The notes under the pieces were generated by a model. It was not told the origin of the DNA. It saw nothing but the letters and a program-made list of their open reading frames with translations, and ran no database searches. Made by a program: the position numbers and the translations under genes. DNA of 64,000 nucleotides from Albimonas donghaensis (lineage in GTDB: Bacteria > Pseudomonadota > Alphaproteobacteria > Rhodobacterales > Rhodobacteraceae), in the NCBI RefSeq assembly GCF_900106695.1, contig NZ_FNMZ01000001.1, positions 248,001 through 312,000 on the forward strand. Direction: 5' to 3'. Below are positions 38,606 to 47,600 of the stretch, in pieces; position 1 is the stretch's first letter, and each line of letters opens with the position of its first letter.

Positions 38606-39562
38606 TCATTCGTGGAAGGGCGCCGCGGGGATGCGGCGGCCCAGCAGGAAGGCGTCGGCCACGAGAACCAGCGGCGCCAGGTCCACGTCCGAGACGCCGG
38701 CGTCGATCAGCGCTCCGAAGCGGCGATAGAGGTCGGGATACTCGCCCGGGGCCGCCACCGCCTGCGCCGCGCCGCCGATGAACAGCTCCGCGCCGCCCTT
38801 CGACAGGCGCAGGGGGCCCGCATCGGTCTCGACCTCGATGTCCCAGGCGGGCGGCCCCTCCCAGCGGAAGTCGAAGCGGGCCTCGATCTCCAGCCCCCCG
38901 GAGCCGGCCAGGGTCAGGTCGCAGGCGATGGGGGTCTCGCAGTTTTCGGGCACATGCAGGTCGGCCGAGGTCAGGCGCGCCGGCGCGGGCAGGATGGCGG
39001 TGAGGATCGACAGCGCGTTGACGCCCGGATCGAACACCCCGAGCCCGCCGGCCTGCCAGATCCAGGTCTGGCCCGGATGCCATTCGCGCACGTCCTCCCG
39101 CCAGGTGATCCGCACCCGGCGCGGAGGATGGGCGGCCAGCCAGTCCCGCGCCGGCGCGACCCCGGCGGCGTGGCGGGAATGCCAGGTGGCGAACAGCGTC
39201 ACGCCCTGCGCCGCGGCGAGCGCGGCCAGCGCCTGCACCTCGGCCACAGTCTGGCCGGGCGGCTTCTCCAGCATCACGTGCCGGCCCGCGAGGATCGCGG
39301 CGCGGGCGGCTTCGAACCGGACCTGCGGCGGCTGGCAGAGCGACAGGGCGGCGATGTCGGGCCGCCCGCGCAGGAGAGCGTCGAGGTCCGGGTGGTTCTC
39401 GATCCCCTCCGCCCCGCCGGAGCGGCTGACGGTGGCGGCGAGCCGGAAGCGCGGGTCGGCGGCGATGGACGGCAGGTGCTGGTCGCGGGCGATCTTGCCG
39501 ACGCCCACGATCGCGAGGGCGATTTCGGGGCCGCCGGACGCGGGAGTTTCAGGGACGGTCAT
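38606..39562 (-). CDS. Gfo/Idh/MocA oxidoreductase, D-galactose 1-dehydrogenase-like
   Basis: A 318-residue NAD(P)-dependent sugar dehydrogenase. The Rossmann motif is LAIVGVGKIARDQHLPSIAA (about 15-34) and EKPPG is the family's lysine motif. WHSRHAAGVAPARDWLAAHP, EDVREWHPGQTWIWQ and GLGVFDPGVNALSILTAILP closely match Pseudomonas galactose 1-dehydrogenase, which oxidises galactose or arabinose to the lactone. ATG 39562 is the start of similarity. No other sugar genes are adjacent. Confidence 0.85.
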   Translation of the reverse strand: MTVPETPASGGPEIALAIVGVGKIARDQHLPSIAADPRFRLAATVSRSGGAEGIENHPDLDALLRGRPDIAALSLCQPPQVRFEAARAAILAGRHVMLEKPPGQTVAEVQALAALAAAQGVTLFATWHSRHAAGVAPARDWLAAHPPRRVRITWREDVREWHPGQTWIWQAGGLGVFDPGVNALSILTAILPAPARLTSADLHVPENCETPIACDLTLAGSGGLEIEARFDFRWEGPPAWDIEVETDAGPLRLSKGGAELFIGGAAQAVAAPGEYPDLYRRFGALIDAGVSDVDLAPLVLVADAFLLGRRIPAAPFHE

Positions 39563-40274
39563 GGGGGATCGCCTTTCCGGGCTGGTCTTGCGGGGCGCCG
39601 ATATCCGGCCCGGGGCCGGCGGCGCAGGCCGTGGGCGCCCGTGACGAAGCGGGCGGGGCCGCACGGGTCGGTCGGGTGGGGGTCGGGAGGGTGGGGGGCG
39701 GACAGGTGGAAGGCGTGGACGCGCGCAGGCGCGGGGGCGATGTCATCGGGATCCTCCCTGCCGACGCCGGCGGGCGCCAGGCCTCCCAGCCCGTCCTGCG
39801 CCGACGCCTTGAATGGGCCGGGCCGCGGCGAGGCTCCCCATCGCGGCCCGCCTGAACAACCTACGCCTGCGAAGACATGCGGGACAAATCAGTCTTCGGC
39901 CTTCTGTCATACCGTTTCGGATATGTCTTTCGGCGCGACGCCTCCCCCGGTCCCGCCCCGACGCCCCGGCCTTTCCGGGGCGCGCTTCCGGGTCGCGGCC
40001 TTCGCCTGCTGACGGCGCGGCGCCGCCGTGGCGCAAGGCCGACGGCCGCGCAAGCCGCTCTGGTCCGACGCGGACAGGGCATAGGGGGCGGCGGTGTCCG
40101 GGCCATGCCGTCACGTCCGCAAGCGGTGCCGGGCCGCCCCTCCGCCCTTCGCAATTCTTTTTGCCGGAATCCGCGCCTTAACCCTTCATTAGCCTTGCCC
40201 GGCCAAGTTGCGCGAGCCCGCATCAGTGCGAATAGTAGACTGCGGGTCGGCGAGTTTCCGACAAGGCCTTGCGC
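39563..40274. other. 712-bp divergent intergenic region before the sensor kinase
   Basis: Mostly GC-rich sequence without a convincing gene. Two less GC-rich islands stand out: about 39857-39925, with the inverted repeat CGAAGAC-N15-GTCTTCG (39870-39898), and about 40150-40240, with a CtrA-like motif. Promoters for both flanking genes are expected here. Confidence 0.45.
40178..40192 (+). promoter_or_regulatory. CtrA-like box upstream of sensor kinase
   Basis: TTAA-CCCTTCA-TTAG differs by one base from the alphaproteobacterial CtrA consensus TTAA-N7-TTAA. It lies 82 nt before the kinase start. A single near-match is weak evidence. Confidence 0.35.
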
Positions 40275-43200
40275 ATGATCCAACGTGACATCCAGCGATA
40301 CGCGCTGGCCAGCGCGGCTCTCGTGGCCGCGATCAGTTTCGGCCTCGCCTGGATGGTCCATGACCGGCAGCGCGAGCAGGTCGTCGCAAGCGCCGCCAAT
40401 GACGCGGTGGCCGACCTGCGCGCCGGCCTCGCGCGGTTTCAGGGGGAGGTCGCGGCCCTTCGCGCCCAGATCATATCCCTCTCCGGGACGCCGCCCCTCG
40501 CCGGCATCGCCCGGGCGGAGGAGAACGACGGCTACGATCCGGAGGAGCGGACCCCGCTCAGCCTCTGGAAAGACCGCCTGGCGCGGATCGGGATCGGTCT
40601 CATGCACGGCTCCCCCGCCCTGGCGCAGGTCCGGTTGCTCGGCCCCGAGGGGCGGGAGTTGGTGCGGGTCGAGCGGCGCGGCGACACCTACGTCACCCCG
40701 GGGGATGAGAGGCTGCAGGACAAGAGCGGGCGGGACTACTTCCGCGCCGCCCGGGATCTGCCTCCGGGCGGGGTCCATGTCTCGGCCCTGGACCTCAACA
40801 TCGAGAACGGGGTGGCGGAGCGGCCGCCCAACCCGGTGATCCGCGTCGCGATGCCGGTGCACAGGACCGATGGCGGCCTGATCGGGGTGCTCGTGCTCAA
40901 CGTCTCCATGCGCAAGGCGCTCGACGACCTCCGCGCCCAGTTCGATCCCGACGTCACGTTCATGATCGCCTCGCCCACCGGGCTGACGCTGAGCGCGAAC
41001 GGCGAGCAGGCCTTCGCCGAGGAACGGGGGGGCGAGCGGGCGATCCCCGACCTTGTCGCACAGGCGCGCGCCGCGCCGGGCGCAAGCTTCGCCACCCTCG
41101 TCAACCTCGCCGGGGGAGAGCTGGCGGGCGCCGCCGCGCAGGGGTTCGTCATGAACGACGCGCCGGGCGCGCCCGTGCATGCGGCGCTCGTCGTGCGGAC
41201 GCGAACCGGCGCTCTCGCCGCCACGCGGCGACTGCTGACCGAGGCGGTGATCGCGGTGATCGCGCTGTCCGCCGCCGCGGCGCTGGCCATCCTGCTCTTC
41301 GCCCGCCAGCTCAGCCTTCCCCTGATGCGACTGACCGAGGCGACGCGCGAACTCGCCGCGGGCCGTTCGCCCTCGGACGTCGCCTGGCCCCTGGCGAGCG
41401 TCGCCGAGATCGAGGAGCTGACAGGCGTCCTGCGCGACATGGCCTTCGCCGCGCAGGCGCGCGAATCCGCGGCGGTGGAGCGCGAAGGCAAGCTGCGCGC
41501 GGTGTTCGACACCTCGACCAACGCCTTCGTCACCTCCGACGGCGCCGGTCGCATCGAAGACGTCAACGCCGCCGCCCTCGCCATGTTCAGCTATCGGAGG
41601 GAGGAGCTGATCGGCGCCGACATCGCCCTGCTGATGACCGAACGCGACGCCTCCCGTCATCATGCCTATCTGGAGCGCTGCCTGCGCACCGGCGAGCTGC
41701 GCATGATCGGCGCGAACCGCCGGGAAGTCGCGCGCCGCCGCGATGGAACGGAATTCCCGATACGGCTCGACATCACCCGGCAGGAGCGCGGCGGCGCGCA
41801 TGTGTTCACGGCGATGATCGAGGACATGAGCCAGCTTGAGCGCAACGAGCGCGCGAAGGGCGAGTTCATTTCGATGGTCAGCCACGAATTGCGCACGCCG
41901 CTCGCGGCGATCAAGGGCGCGCTCGGGCTGATCCGCTCCCGCCACATGGAGGAGCTCTCGCCCAAGCCCGCGCGGATGGTCGAACTCGCCGCCTCGAACT
42001 GCGTGCGGCTGGTCAAGCTGATCAACGACCTGCTGGATATCGAGCGGATCGAGGCCGGGAAGCTGCGCCTCGACCGGATCCGCTTCGAACTGCACGACCT
42101 CGCCGCCCGCGTGGCGGAGGAAAGCCGCCCGATGGCGGCGGTGCGGACGATCGAGCTGCGCCTGGCGCCGGCGCAGGGCCGCGCGCCGATGCAGGGCGAC
42201 CCGGACCGGATCGGCCAGGTGATCGCCAACCTGATCTCGAACGCGGTGAAGTTCTCCGATGCGGGCGACGCCGTCGACCTGGCGGTGGAGGAGCGGGACG
42301 GGCGCTGGCGACTGTCGGTGCGCGACAACGGGCCGGGCGTGCCGTCCGAGCTTCGCGGTCGGATCTTCGGAAAGTTCATGCAGGCCGAGAGCGGAGACCA
42401 CCGGCGCACCGGCGGCAGCGGCCTGGGGCTCAGCATCAGCAAGGCCATCGTCGAGGCGCATGACGGCCGGATCGGCTATGACAGCGTGGAGGGCCGGGGC
42501 TCGACGTTCTGGTTCGAGCTTCCCGCTCCCGAGCACGCGCCGATGCCGGAGAGGGACGCGCCGCAGCCCGCGGAGGCGCGGCGCTGCGTGCTGGTCTGCG
42601 AAGACCGGAGCGGCCGGCTGGCCTCCACGGCGGGGGTCTGCGCGGATCTCGGCTACGATACGGTCCGGGTGTTCTCGGTCGACGCCTTCAACGCCATCGC
42701 CACGGATCTGCGGGTCGACGCCTGCATCGTGGACCTCGCATCGAGCTGGACCATCGAAATGGTCGAGGAGATCGCGCGCGATCCGCGGCTCGACCATGTG
42801 CGGATCATCCTGCGGACCGAGGCCGACCTGGACACCGGGCTGGCAGGGGCGCTGGTTCCGGTCGCGGATGTCGTCCCCGTGCCGATCGACTCGCCGCGTT
42901 TCGCCAAGGCGGTTCGACGGGCGGTGCGCGGCCGCGTCGCCGGCACGCCCGTCATCCTGCATGTCGAGGACGAGCCCGATCAGCATGTCCTGCTCGCCGA
43001 CATGCTGGACGATCTCGCCAGGATCGAGGTCGCCGCGACCTGCGCCGAGGCGACCCGGATGTTGCGGGACGGGGTCTACGACCTGGTGATTCTCGACCTG
43101 AACATGCCTGACGGGCGCGGCGAGGCGCTTCTCGACATCATCGCCCAGCGTCCCGATCACACGCCCGAGGTCCTGATCCATTCGATCGAGGACGCGCCGG

Positions 43201-43349
43201 CCGCCCAGCTCGCCCGGGTCGCCCAGGGGCTGGTCAAGTCGCGGCTCACGCCCGAGCGGCTTCGCGAGCAGGTCTCGCGGCTGCTGGCGCGCGGCGGGGC
43301 GGAGGCGACGGGCGGGAATGCGGCGCAGGAGGCCCGGAATGACGCATGA
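40275..43349 (+). CDS. Hybrid sensor histidine kinase with PAS and two receiver domains
   Basis: A 1024-residue membrane kinase. TM1 is at about 9-28, a periplasmic dCache-like sensor at about 30-315, TM2 at about 322-343, then HAMP-like linker, PAS (about 405-520), HisKA with H537 in ISMVSHELRTPL, and HATPase (N656, DNGPG 684-688, GGSGLGLS 713-720). Two receiver modules follow. The first (about 770-885) lacks the acidic pair and Lys, though D820 could be the old phosphosite. The second (about 893-1005) is intact, with E898/D899, D941 and K988. ATG 40275 is chosen over an upstream TTG. The stop overlaps the next response regulator. Confidence 0.92.
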   Translation: MIQRDIQRYALASAALVAAISFGLAWMVHDRQREQVVASAANDAVADLRAGLARFQGEVAALRAQIISLSGTPPLAGIARAEENDGYDPEERTPLSLWKDRLARIGIGLMHGSPALAQVRLLGPEGRELVRVERRGDTYVTPGDERLQDKSGRDYFRAARDLPPGGVHVSALDLNIENGVAERPPNPVIRVAMPVHRTDGGLIGVLVLNVSMRKALDDLRAQFDPDVTFMIASPTGLTLSANGEQAFAEERGGERAIPDLVAQARAAPGASFATLVNLAGGELAGAAAQGFVMNDAPGAPVHAALVVRTRTGALAATRRLLTEAVIAVIALSAAAALAILLFARQLSLPLMRLTEATRELAAGRSPSDVAWPLASVAEIEELTGVLRDMAFAAQARESAAVEREGKLRAVFDTSTNAFVTSDGAGRIEDVNAAALAMFSYRREELIGADIALLMTERDASRHHAYLERCLRTGELRMIGANRREVARRRDGTEFPIRLDITRQERGGAHVFTAMIEDMSQLERNERAKGEFISMVSHELRTPLAAIKGALGLIRSRHMEELSPKPARMVELAASNCVRLVKLINDLLDIERIEAGKLRLDRIRFELHDLAARVAEESRPMAAVRTIELRLAPAQGRAPMQGDPDRIGQVIANLISNAVKFSDAGDAVDLAVEERDGRWRLSVRDNGPGVPSELRGRIFGKFMQAESGDHRRTGGSGLGLSISKAIVEAHDGRIGYDSVEGRGSTFWFELPAPEHAPMPERDAPQPAEARRCVLVCEDRSGRLASTAGVCADLGYDTVRVFSVDAFNAIATDLRVDACIVDLASSWTIEMVEEIARDPRLDHVRIILRTEADLDTGLAGALVPVADVVPVPIDSPRFAKAVRRAVRGRVAGTPVILHVEDEPDQHVLLADMLDDLARIEVAATCAEATRMLRDGVYDLVILDLNMPDGRGEALLDIIAQRPDHTPEVLIHSIEDAPAAQLARVAQGLVKSRLTPERLREQVSRLLARGGAEATGGNAAQEARNDA

Positions 43350-43779
43350 ACTGAAGCGGATCCTTGTGGTCGAGGACGAGCCCGAGCTTCTCGAAGTGGC
43401 GGAGCTGACGCTCGCCGACATCGGCGGCTACGAGGTCGCCGCCTGTCTGACCGGGCAGGAGGCGCTGGTCAGGGCGGCGTGCTTCCGGCCCGATCTGCTG
43501 GTGCTCGACGTCATGATGCCGGGAACGGACGGGCTCGAACTGCTCGCGCTGCTGCGACGCGCCGGGGTGTCGGCGCCGGTCGTGTTCCTGACCGCGAAGG
43601 TGCAGCCGTCCGAGGTGAAACGCTATCGCGACGCCGGCGCGCTCGACGTCATTCCCAAGCCCTACGAGCCGGAGGAGCTTTGCGAAGCGCTCCGGAACGT
43701 CTGGGCCGCGCGGGCGGATCAACCGGCGGCGCTGCGAGTCTCGGGCGCTGCCGAGGGCCTGCGGTCGCGCCGCGCGTAG
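43339..43779 (+). CDS. Single-domain response regulator
   Basis: A 146-residue receiver protein with no output domain: acidic pair E12/D13, phosphosite D57 (LLVLDVMMPG), T85 and K107. The C-terminal 25 residues are a disordered tail. It begins 11 nt inside the kinase gene with AGGAGG upstream, so it is the kinase's likely partner. Its last 61 bp overlap the convergent regulator gene on the other strand. Confidence 0.9.
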   Translation: MTHELKRILVVEDEPELLEVAELTLADIGGYEVAACLTGQEALVRAACFRPDLLVLDVMMPGTDGLELLALLRRAGVSAPVVFLTAKVQPSEVKRYRDAGALDVIPKPYEPEELCEALRNVWAARADQPAALRVSGAAEGLRSRRA

Positions 43780-44126
43780 CGGTGCTCGATATAGGCGCAG
43801 ATATCCTCGAAGTTCTCGGTCTTCCGGAACACCGCGGCGATGTTGTGGTAGAGCGTGAACAGCTCCCCGTTCTCGAAGTCGCTGCGCCCGGTCACCACCA
43901 CCACGGGCGTGTCGGGCTGGCGGAAGGCGAGCAGGTGGGTCAGCTCCATGCCGTTGCCGTCGGGCAGGTCGATGTCGGAGATCACCACGTCGTAGTCTTG
44001 GGTCAGGATCTTCGAGGACGCCTCGTGCAGGTTGCGCGCGACGTCGGCCCGAATGCCGCACACCTCCAGATGCGCGAGCCAGAGCTCACCGAGATCGTCG
44101 TCGTCTTCGATCACCAGACACTTCAT
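43719..44126 (-). CDS. Single-domain response regulator, convergent
   Basis: A 135-residue receiver protein: acidic cluster EDDDD (7-11), phosphosite D51 (VVISDIDLPDGNG), T79 and K102. There is no output domain, suggesting protein-protein or phosphorelay signalling. It converges on the other regulator, and the two coding sequences share 61 bp at their 3' ends, encoding both disordered tails. It probably shares the hybrid kinase as phosphodonor. Confidence 0.88.
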   Translation of the reverse strand: MKCLVIEDDDDLGELWLAHLEVCGIRADVARNLHEASSKILTQDYDVVISDIDLPDGNGMELTHLLAFRQPDTPVVVVTGRSDFENGELFTLYHNIAAVFRKTENFEDICAYIEHRYARRDRRPSAAPETRSAAG

Positions 44127-44665
44127 GGCTCACCCCCCGTTTCGTCGGCGAAATATGGACGCGCCCGGTGAAAGAGGTGTTGAGAGCGACGGTAAACGGG
44201 CGGGAGATCATTCTCGCTTCGTTCAAGGGCGCCCGCGGAAGGCTCGTAGCGGCGGCTCGATCGCGCGTGAGCCGCCGCTGAAATCCGGCTTGCGGCTCGG
44301 TTGGATCACCTGAGGAGAGCAGGCTCGCGCGCAGCTCGGCGTGTTCGAGGCCGAGGAACAACGGGCGGCCGGTCCGCTGCGCGAGGCGCCTCCCGATCCA
44401 TCGACAGGATCCGGCGGTTTCCAGGCGGCTCTGCGGTGACCCTGCTTCCTTCACGCCCTCGCTTGCAGGCACCAAAGCCGTTCCGCATGGGCATGTCCGG
44501 GAGACGTCGTCGATCAGACGCAGGCCGATCTCGGCGCCCGGCTGATCCGCTGCACCATCGAACGCCCACCCCCCCGAACGCGCCGCCCCAAGCCCGCCCC
44601 CTGCGTGGCGCCCCGCGCGGCGAAAGGCCGGGCGGGGCGCCGGGGCGGCCCGGACCGTCGCCGCC
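44127..44665. other. 539-bp intergenic region with hairpin at 44248-44279
   Basis: No gene is convincing here. AGCGGCGGCTC (44248-44258) and GAGCCGCCGCT (44269-44279) form a perfect 11-bp stem with a 10-nt loop. A patch at 44291-44311 ends in CGGTTGGATCACCT, identical to 14 nt near the 3' end of 16S rRNA, but the flanks do not match an rRNA. Confidence 0.45.
44607..44641 (-). terminator. Hairpin downstream of autotransporter gene
   Basis: GGCGCCCCGC and GCGGGGCGCC form a perfect 10-bp stem; the 15-nt loop can pair further around GAAA. It lies 24 nt beyond the autotransporter stop. No T-tract follows, so termination may be Rho-aided. Confidence 0.5.
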
Positions 44666-47600
44666 TCAGAAGCGAACGGTCAGGCGTAGGCTGGCGCCGT
44701 GGGCCGAGTAGCCGTCGGCGAAGGCGCCGTCATAGACGGCCTCCATCGACACGCTGTCCGTCTCCACGATCGCCAGGCCCGCATTCAGGCGCGCGGCGGT
44801 CTGAGGGACCGCCACGACGCTTGCGAAGCCGCCCAGCGAGGGGCTCGCCGAGGCCAGCCGCCCGCTGGCCCCATAGCCGTCGATCGTCGAGAAGGTGGCC
44901 CCGATCCGCACCCAGCCCCGCAGGGTCGAGGAGAGCGTGAGCGGGGTCTCGCCGCCGATCTCCAGCGCGGGGGTGGCCATGAACGCGGTCTCGTCGCTGT
45001 CGCTGAGTGCCAGGTTCAGCGCGCCGGCGCCCTGTTCGGTATAGCCGCTCGCCGCCGAATGCACGACGTCGAGGTCCAGCGAGGGCCGCAGCCAGCCATG
45101 CGGCAGCGGGTGGGTCCAATCCGCATGGACCCGCCCCGCGAGGCTCCAGATCTCGGTCTCGGCGTTCGCGGTGGCGGTGGACAGCCGCCGCTTCAGGTCG
45201 AACTCGCCCCAGCTTCCCGCGAGGCTGGCCGACAGGCCCCAGGCGCCGAATTCGTGGCGCGCGCCCGCGGAGAGGAAGCCGGTCCCGCCTTCGGCGGAAG
45301 TTCCGACGTCGCCGGAATAGTCGGCGCCCTCGTAGCCCAGCGCGCCGCCGACGGTCCAGCCCGGCGCGACCGCGGCCTGGCCGGCGAGGCCGGTGGTCCA
45401 CACGACGCCGTCATAGCCGAAGGCGCCGGAGGCGTCGCCGTCCTGGTCCCGCCGCTCGACCGCGCCCAGCATCCGCACGCAGCGCCCGGAGCCGGCCATG
45501 ACCCGCTCCCCGCCCGCGGCCGCGCCCGGCGCCTCGCAGCCCAGCGCGGCGTCGAGCCGGCTGCGCGCCCGGTCGAAATTCGCCGCCGCCGCCGCCAGCG
45601 TGGCGCCCGGCGCGAAGATCGACAGCGACTGCGCATAGGCCGCCGTGTCGATGCGGGCCAGCCGCTCCTGCCCGGCGAAGAACTCGCCGAACTCGCCGCC
45701 GCCCGCTTCGAACACGGTGTCGAGATAGCGGGCCGCGCGGGCCTGCTGCGCATCGAGCCCGAGGCTGGGATCGGCGAAGTGGCTGTCCACCGCCTCGATC
45801 GTCAGCTCGCCGTCGACGTGGGTCTGGGCGAAGTCGAAGAGCATGCTGTGCACTTCGTCGAAGCGCCCGCGCAGACCGCCCTCGGCGGAGACCACCGTCA
45901 CCTGCGAGTCGGGCGAGATCGTCACCGGCTCGATCAGCAGCGTCCCGCCCAGATGCGCCGTCCCGTCCACCTTGAGCAGGTCGATCTCCTCGGCTTCGAA
46001 GTCCCCGGTGACGCGCAGCGTGCCGGAGGCGGTCTGCACGAAGTCGCCGGTCAGATGCGCCTGGCCGATCCCCCTGCGGGAGGGGGCGGCCGGGACCGCG
46101 CGGGTCTGGCCCGTGGCGCTGACCATCGAGATGCTGGAGGCGGATCCATCGTCATCGGACTCCGCCACCAGGTCGATGGAGCCCGAGTTCTGAACGTCGG
46201 TGTAGGAGCGGTCGATGCCGGTCCAGCTTCCGCCGGGCTCCACATACAGCGCCCCCGCCGCGCCGCCGGGGCCGTCGGCGTTCTCGAAGCGAATGTCGCC
46301 TTCCAGAAGGCCGTAGACCTGCGTGGTGATGTAGGCGCCCTCGCTCTTGGCGCCGGCGGCGAGGTAGCGCAGCGCGTAGCCGGCGGCATCTCCGCTGAGC
46401 CCGACCACGCCGCCGGCCTCCACCGTCACGCTCGGGGTCGCGCCGTCGATGATCATCACCCCGACCGCGTTGGCGCCGGAGCCGCCGCGGACCAGCCCGG
46501 CCACGTCCACGTCGATCGCGCCCAGCTGCACCGCGCCGTCGGACTGGGCCAGAAGGCCGATGGAGCCGTCGCCGGACGCCTGGATCGAGCCGCTCTGGGC
46601 CACCTGCACCGAAACGCGGCCGGAATATTGCGCCGTCGGCGCGTCGCCGGCCTGCGAGCCGTAGCTGACGCCCTCGGGGCCGCCCTGTATGCCGCCGCCG
46701 CCGGAAACCGACTGCGCGATCAGCCCATGCGCGCGGACGCCGGTGGTGACGATGCTTCCGCCCGCCGTGACGGTGACGTCGGCGCTTTCGCCTGCGGCCG
46801 CGTCCCCGCCGGCGATCCCGCGGAACTGGTAGTTGGGGCCGGCGGCGTCGCCGCCGATGCCGCCGCCGCCGCCGATGGACTGGGCGATGGCGCCGTGGGC
46901 CCCGTCGCCGGCGGTGGAGACGGACGACCCCGCGTCCAGGTTCAGCACGACGGCGTCGCCGTCGCCGGAGGCGCCGCCTCCGCCGCCGACCGTGACCGAG
47001 AGGAGGGAGCTGGTGTCGGACGCGCCGCCGACGCCGCCGCCGCCGCCGATGGACTGGGCGACGAGACCGAAGGCGCGGTCGCCCAGGGTGCTCACGGCGG
47101 AGCCGTCGGTGAGGTGGATGTCGACCGATCCGCCGTCGCCCGAGGCGCCGCCCCGGCCGCCGACCGTGACCTGAAGCTGGTGCGAGGAATCGTCCTCGGC
47201 GGCTTCGGAATTGCCGGCGCCGGCGACCCCGCCGCCGCCGCCGATGGCCTGCACGAGCACGCCGTAGGCGTCGTGCCCGGACGTGCCGATCATGACCCCG
47301 CCCGCATCGACATCGAACCCGGCGTCGCGGGCGTCGCCCGCCGCGCCGCCGGCGCCGCCATCGGCGCCGCCCACGGTCAGATCGCCCGCGGCCTGATCCG
47401 ACCCGTCGCCGCCCATGCCGCCGCCGCCGCCGATGGACTGCACCGCGACCGCATGCGCGCCGTAGCCCAGCGTGGCGATGGAGGGCGTGGCGGAGGAGGC
47501 CGCGGACACCGTGACCCGCGCCTCGCCGCCATCGCCGCCCGTGCCGCCGGTCCCGCCGACGGCCAGGGTGATGTTGGCCCGGGCCTCGGAGCCCTCGGCC

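Noticed and set aside
44298-44311. CGGTTGGATCACCT identical to the 16S rRNA 3' end
   Set aside because: Only 14 nt match; the upstream helix 45 sequence is absent and the anti-Shine-Dalgarno continues as GAGGAG, so chance is more likely than an rRNA remnant.
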